This document shows positions 6,535-8,962 of a stretch of 8,962 bases of DNA, in pieces. Below the pieces are notes generated by a model, which was not told the DNA's origin, did no database searches, and saw only the letters and a list, made by a program, of their open reading frames with translations. Position numbers and translations under genes: made by a program. Within the stretch, counting starts at the first letter, position 1, and every line of letters starts with the position of its first letter. The stretch comes from Actinobacteria bacterium 13_1_40CM_66_12. Its GTDB lineage: Bacteria > Chloroflexota > Dormibacteria > Dormibacterales > Dormibacteraceae. The stretch lies in the NCBI GenBank assembly GCA_001917895.1, contig MNEW01000064.1, positions 1-8,962 of the forward strand, written 5' to 3'.

Positions 6535-7343
6535 GGCTCGAGATCGTGCACGAAACCAAATACCGGTACAGCGGGCCGATCGCGGAGACCGCCATGGAGC
6601 TCCGCCTGCGACCGATGGACGGAAATGGGCAGCGCTGCCTGAAGTTCGACCTTGATGCAAGCCCGGGCATCGAGCCGAGAACCTATCGCGACGGATACGG
6701 CAATGACGTCCACTACTTCAACCTTGTTCGCCCTCACACCCGCCTGAGCGTGACCAGCACATCGGTGGTCGAAACCGGACTGCAGATGGACACTGAACCT
6801 GGGGAAGAGCTAGTCCAGGACTTCCTGCGCTTTCGCTCCCCCGTGAAAGACGTGCCGGGCGTGCGAGAGCTCGCGGGCAGGCAACCCATCGCCGACCCGG
6901 AATCGGCCTCCGATGTGGAACTGGTGCTCGACAACCTGACGCTTGCGATCAGCCGCGAGTTCGCCTACGACCGCGCGGTGACCAACGTGTACAGCTCGGT
7001 GGATGAGGTCCTGTCGCTGCGCGCGGGCGTATGCCAGGACTTCGCGCACCTTTTCATCGCCGTCGCACGCGCCATGGGCGTGCCCGCCCGCTATGTCAGC
7101 GGCTACATCCACGATCCGCGAGGGCGCGGTGTCATGGGGGCGTCGCACGCGTGGGGTGAAGCCTGGGTGCCGCAAAAGGGATGGGTCGGCTACGACGCGA
7201 CCCACCCGGTGCGGATCGGCGAGCAGCACGTCCGCATCGCGGTCGGCCGCGATTACAGCGACGCGGCTCCGACTCGCGGGGTGTATGTCGGCTCGGCGAC
7301 CGGCAGCATGAACGTCAAGGTTCGAACCCGCTCCCTGACCTAA
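6531..7343 (+). CDS. Transglutaminase-like cysteine protease, third gene of the ATP-grasp/alpha-E operon
   Basis: A 270-aa protein with a bacterial transglutaminase N-terminal domain (MRLEIVHETKYRYSGPIAET, then YRDGYGNDVHYFNL, about residues 1-85) and a complete core. The triad is visible: C168 in AGVCQDFAHLF, H206 in SHAWGEAW, D222 in VGYDATHP. The tail GRDYSDAAPTRGVYVG matches the minus-strand transglutaminase at 2335-3210. In many bacteria this order (ATP-grasp, alpha-E, transglutaminase) is conserved; the enzyme is thought to process or form amide bonds in the product of the ligase, but this is not proven. ATG 6531 overlaps the alpha-E TGA as ATGA, so translation is coupled. It ends with a 4-base tail-to-tail overlap with the ACT-domain gene. 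No secretion signal is seen. Confidence 0.95.
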   Translation: MRLEIVHETKYRYSGPIAETAMELRLRPMDGNGQRCLKFDLDASPGIEPRTYRDGYGNDVHYFNLVRPHTRLSVTSTSVVETGLQMDTEPGEELVQDFLRFRSPVKDVPGVRELAGRQPIADPESASDVELVLDNLTLAISREFAYDRAVTNVYSSVDEVLSLRAGVCQDFAHLFIAVARAMGVPARYVSGYIHDPRGRGVMGASHAWGEAWVPQKGWVGYDATHPVRIGEQHVRIAVGRDYSDAAPTRGVYVGSATGSMNVKVRTRSLT

Positions 7344-8002
7344 AAGCGGCGGCCGCGGACCTGCTCGATCGAAAACTTGGCTGTGTCGGCGATGAGCATC
7401 ACCGCCATCACGCCGGCTTCCACCGGGTCGCTGACGACGACGTCGGCCGCATCCGGCACCGATCCCGCCATGTTCGTGCAGAGCACGATGATGCCGGCCT
7501 CGCGTATCTCGCGAACCGCGTGGCTGATGTCGCCGCCCATCAGCGCTCCGGCCAGGACCAGCGCGCGCGCCCGATGCAAGCGCGCCACCGCGCGCACCGC
7601 CTGCGCGAGCTGCTCCTCCCCGACGAGCGGGATCGTGTCGACCGAGATGCGCTCGCCGCGGATGTTGTGCCGGTCCGCCTCCGCTACGGCGCCTTGGGCA
7701 ACCATGCCGACCTGCGCGCCGCCGCCGATCACGATCACCCGCTTGCCAAAAATGCGCTGAAAGGTGGGCACCCGACTCACCTGCGTGACCCCCTCGAGCC
7801 CTTCGAGGTCGGCCAGCAGCCGCGCCTCGTCGCGCGCGCCCGTCACCTCCAGCTGTAGTTCGGCGAGGTTGTCTCGATGAGCGCCGCTTGCGATGTAGGT
7901 GATGTTGGCGCCGTGCTTGAAGATCGCCTCCGAGAGTCGATAGAGCACACCGGGTTCATCACGCGTGGCGACGAGTAGCCCAAGCACCTCGCGATCCGAC
8001 AT
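7340..8002 (-). CDS. ACT domain protein resembling DUF5612 proteins
   Basis: A 220-aa protein. An N-terminal ACT domain (about residues 5-76) shows the usual DEPGVLYRLSEAIFKHGANI pattern (15-34), a fold that generally binds amino acids or other small ligands. The rest (about 86-212) is an alpha/beta region opening with KRVIVIGGGAQVGMVAQGAV (87-106), then AEADRHNIRGERISVDTIPL (107-126), LAGALMGGDI (150-159) and NMAGSVPDAADVVVSDPVEA (177-196). The GGGAQV stretch resembles a nucleotide-binding loop. I recall this ACT-plus-domain arrangement from proteins labelled DUF5612, often archaeal; no function is established. ATG 8002 is chosen because the ACT strand begins at once and the upstream frame encodes only low-complexity arginine/alanine-rich sequence from the repeat. 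No Shine-Dalgarno is present, but TATCTT ends exactly 7 nt upstream, suggesting a leaderless transcript. It lies downstream of the IclR gene. Confidence 0.82.
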   Translation of the reverse strand: MSDREVLGLLVATRDEPGVLYRLSEAIFKHGANITYIASGAHRDNLAELQLEVTGARDEARLLADLEGLEGVTQVSRVPTFQRIFGKRVIVIGGGAQVGMVAQGAVAEADRHNIRGERISVDTIPLVGEEQLAQAVRAVARLHRARALVLAGALMGGDISHAVREIREAGIIVLCTNMAGSVPDAADVVVSDPVEAGVMAVMLIADTAKFSIEQVRGRRF

Positions 8003-8009
8003 GCGCAGA

Positions 8010-8015
8010 AAGATA
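8010..8015 (-). promoter_or_regulatory. Candidate -10 box (TATCTT) for a leaderless ACT-domain transcript
   Basis: TATCTT on the minus strand fits TANNNT and is separated from ATG 8002 by 7 nt (TCTGCGC). This puts the predicted transcript start at or next to the A of the ATG, the arrangement seen for leaderless genes in Actinobacteria and Deinococcus-like bacteria. It would give the ACT gene its own promoter independent of the IclR gene. No -35 is obvious because the GC-rich repeat starts just upstream. Confidence 0.4.
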
Positions 8016-8020
8016 GCTGT

Positions 8021-8081
8021 TAGCCCCCTCCGGCCCGGGCCTTCGGCCGGGGCCACCTCCCCACAAGTGGGGAGGGCGGCC
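8021..8081. repeat. GC-rich double-hairpin intergenic repeat
   Basis: This stretch almost fills the gap between the ACT and IclR genes. The right half holds a perfect 9-bp inverted repeat, CCTCCCCAC (8056-8064) and GTGGGGAGG (8067-8075), with an AA loop. The left half (8032-8054) is an imperfect hairpin, GGCCCGG against CCGGGGCC with one bulged base, around a GCCTTCGG loop. Dispersed palindromes of this look (CCCTCCGGCC...CCTCCCCAC...GTGGGGAGG) occur in many high-GC genomes, so it is probably a copy of an interspersed palindromic element. No T-tract follows on the minus strand, so it is not a standard intrinsic terminator, though it may slow polymerase or protect the mRNA end. Confidence 0.65.
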
Positions 8082-8882
8082 CTAAGCCTCCGCGGCGTGT
8101 GGCCAGCGCGGCGCACCGAGCTCGCGCGAAACTCCCCGGGCAGCCTCGCTCACTGCAGCCGACAACCCCTTTGCAAGACCGCGTGGAAAGATGCGCTCGG
8201 TCGCGTCAACTACTCCAATCGCGCCGACCGCGCTGCCGGCGTGGTCGAAGATCGGGGCCGCCACGCTCGACTCGCCGAGCACGGCTTCGTCTCGCTCCGT
8301 GGCGACACCCTGGTCGCGGATCGTCGCGATCTCTTTGCGCAGCGCTGTCTCATCGAGCGTCTGCTTCGTGAGGCGCGCGGGAGGTTCAGCAAGCAGGTCG
8401 TCGATCACCTGCTGCGGCGAGAAGGCGAGGATCGCCTTGCCCAGCGAGCTGGCATGCAGCGGCAGCTGAAGGCCGACCTCCAGCACACCGAACGCGGTGT
8501 CCGGACGAAACACGTGGTGGACGACGACGATGCTCGATCCGTGCATGACCCCGACCCTGACCGCCGCGCTGGTTCGCACCGCGAGGCGGTCGGCGTACGC
8601 GATCGAGCGGGCGCGCAGCTCGTTGAGGTCGAGGTATGAGTAACCCAGCTGAAGCAGGCCAGGGCCAAGCTGGTACTTGTCCGAGTGCCGGTCTTGCTCG
8701 ACGAAGCCGTGCGACTGCAGGGTTTGCAGGAGCCCGTGAACTGTCGGACGAGCGAGCCCGAGCCGGTCCGCGAGCTCGCTGACGCCCAGCCGGCGCGGTC
8801 CGCTGGCGAGCGCCTGGAGGATGGCGGTCGCCCGATCGATGGACTGGATTGATGACCGTCGGCCTTTGACTTCATTCGGCAT
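8082..8882 (-). CDS. IclR-family transcriptional regulator
   Basis: A 266-aa regulator of the usual IclR length. The N-terminal winged helix-turn-helix covers about residues 13-70: QSIDRATAILQALASGPRRL, then GVSELADRLGLARPTVHGLL (33-52) as the helix-turn-helix, then LQSHGFVEQD and the wing KYQLGPGLLQLG. The effector-binding domain follows (about 85-255), with the characteristic PLHASSLGKAILAF (141-154) and later VAAPIFDHAGSAVGAIGVVD. Such proteins act as dimers or tetramers that repress or activate nearby, often divergent, catabolic genes in response to small molecules; the ligand cannot be inferred. ATG 8882 has AGGA eight nt upstream (8894-8891), supporting the start. A 14-bp inverted repeat overlaps the probable -10 box, suggesting autoregulation. 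The regulated genes may lie beyond the right edge. Confidence 0.94.
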   Translation of the reverse strand: MPNEVKGRRSSIQSIDRATAILQALASGPRRLGVSELADRLGLARPTVHGLLQTLQSHGFVEQDRHSDKYQLGPGLLQLGYSYLDLNELRARSIAYADRLAVRTSAAVRVGVMHGSSIVVVHHVFRPDTAFGVLEVGLQLPLHASSLGKAILAFSPQQVIDDLLAEPPARLTKQTLDETALRKEIATIRDQGVATERDEAVLGESSVAAPIFDHAGSAVGAIGVVDATERIFPRGLAKGLSAAVSEAARGVSRELGAPRWPHAAEA

Positions 8883-8898
8883 TGCTGAATTCCTGTCG

Positions 8899-8912
8899 GT
8901 AGTGTAGACTAC
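8899..8912. promoter_or_regulatory. Inverted repeat, candidate IclR operator
   Basis: GTAGT (8899-8903), a GTAG spacer, then ACTAC (8908-8912) form a perfect 5-bp-arm inverted repeat of 14 bp, the size of IclR-type operators. It overlaps TACACT (8906-8901, minus strand), a TANNNT box that would start the regulator's mRNA just before its AGGA ribosome site. On the plus strand it overlaps TAGACT (8905-8910), a possible -10 for a rightward gene outside the window. Binding here could control both directions. Short arms make chance occurrence possible. Confidence 0.4.
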
Positions 8913-8936
8913 GGCGGTCGTCTGGAATGCGATTGC

Positions 8937-8962
8937 GGGGCCTTTCGGGGCCTCGTGGGGAG
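8937..8962 (+). repeat. Three phased G-tracts at the right edge
   Basis: GGGG occurs at 8937, 8947 and 8957, exactly 10 bases apart. The first two belong to a direct repeat GGGGCCT. The last tract reads GGGGAG, which could also serve as a Shine-Dalgarno for a rightward gene starting beyond the edge. With one more tract beyond the window this would be a G-quadruplex candidate. Function is unknown. Confidence 0.3.

Noticed and set aside
7181..7858. Plus-strand frame over the third transglutaminase and the ACT gene
   Set aside because: It overlaps two well-supported genes and encodes an arginine/histidine-rich peptide with no motif.
8032..8075. Intrinsic terminator for the IclR gene
   Set aside because: Stems are strong, but no T-run follows on the minus strand and the motif looks like an interspersed repeat.
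8003..8116. N-terminal extension of the ACT protein to 8116
   Set aside because: It would translate the palindromic repeat and overlap the IclR gene; the ACT domain begins directly after ATG 8002.
1..8962. CRISPR arrays, tRNA or rRNA genes, transposases, phage genes
   Set aside because: No spaced direct repeats, tRNA-like cloverleaf, rRNA segment, transposase motif or phage protein was seen on reading both strands.

Overview
The window is 8,962 bases of dense, high-GC bacterial DNA. Genes are packed with stop/start overlaps, and the longest stretches outside a gene are about 80 bases. The style (OmpR-type two-component pair, circularly permuted ATP-grasp/alpha-E/transglutaminase cluster, DUF4260 protein, IclR regulator, several starts with no Shine-Dalgarno but a TANNNT-like box just upstream) suggests a soil lineage near Actinobacteria or Chloroflexota/Dormibacterota. 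That placement is inference; no rRNA or marker gene is present.

Left part (1-2250). On the minus strand lie the first codons of a sensor histidine kinase and, directly before it, an OmpR/PhoB-type response regulator. Divergent from these is a small membrane protein of the DUF4260 family, whose 3' end overlaps the 3' end of a minus-strand MFS transporter.

Central part (2335-7343) is the most interesting block. Two minus-strand transglutaminase-like proteases (2335-3210 and 3210-4061) are divergent from a plus-strand operon. That operon encodes a circularly permuted ATP-grasp protein (4101-5588), an alpha-E domain protein (5581-6534) and a third transglutaminase (6531-7343). The last three are a recurring bacterial gene set, previously proposed from comparative genomics to make or ligate a peptide-like product; the chemistry is not settled. 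Here the set is expanded to three transglutaminases on both sides of a 39-bp shared control region. One of them lacks the usual catalytic histidine. Two of the minus-strand genes, this transglutaminase and the MFS gene, have no ATG/GTG/TTG where their N-terminus should be. The transglutaminase has a well-spaced Shine-Dalgarno in front of an ATC codon. The MFS frame is continuous with the preceding transglutaminase across a single TAG.

Right part (7340-8962). Two minus-strand genes run toward the operon: an IclR-family regulator, then an ACT-domain protein resembling DUF5612 proteins. Between them is a GC-rich double-hairpin intergenic repeat. The IclR start region carries a 14-bp inverted repeat overlapping its likely -10 box. 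The right edge has three G-tracts spaced 10 bases apart.
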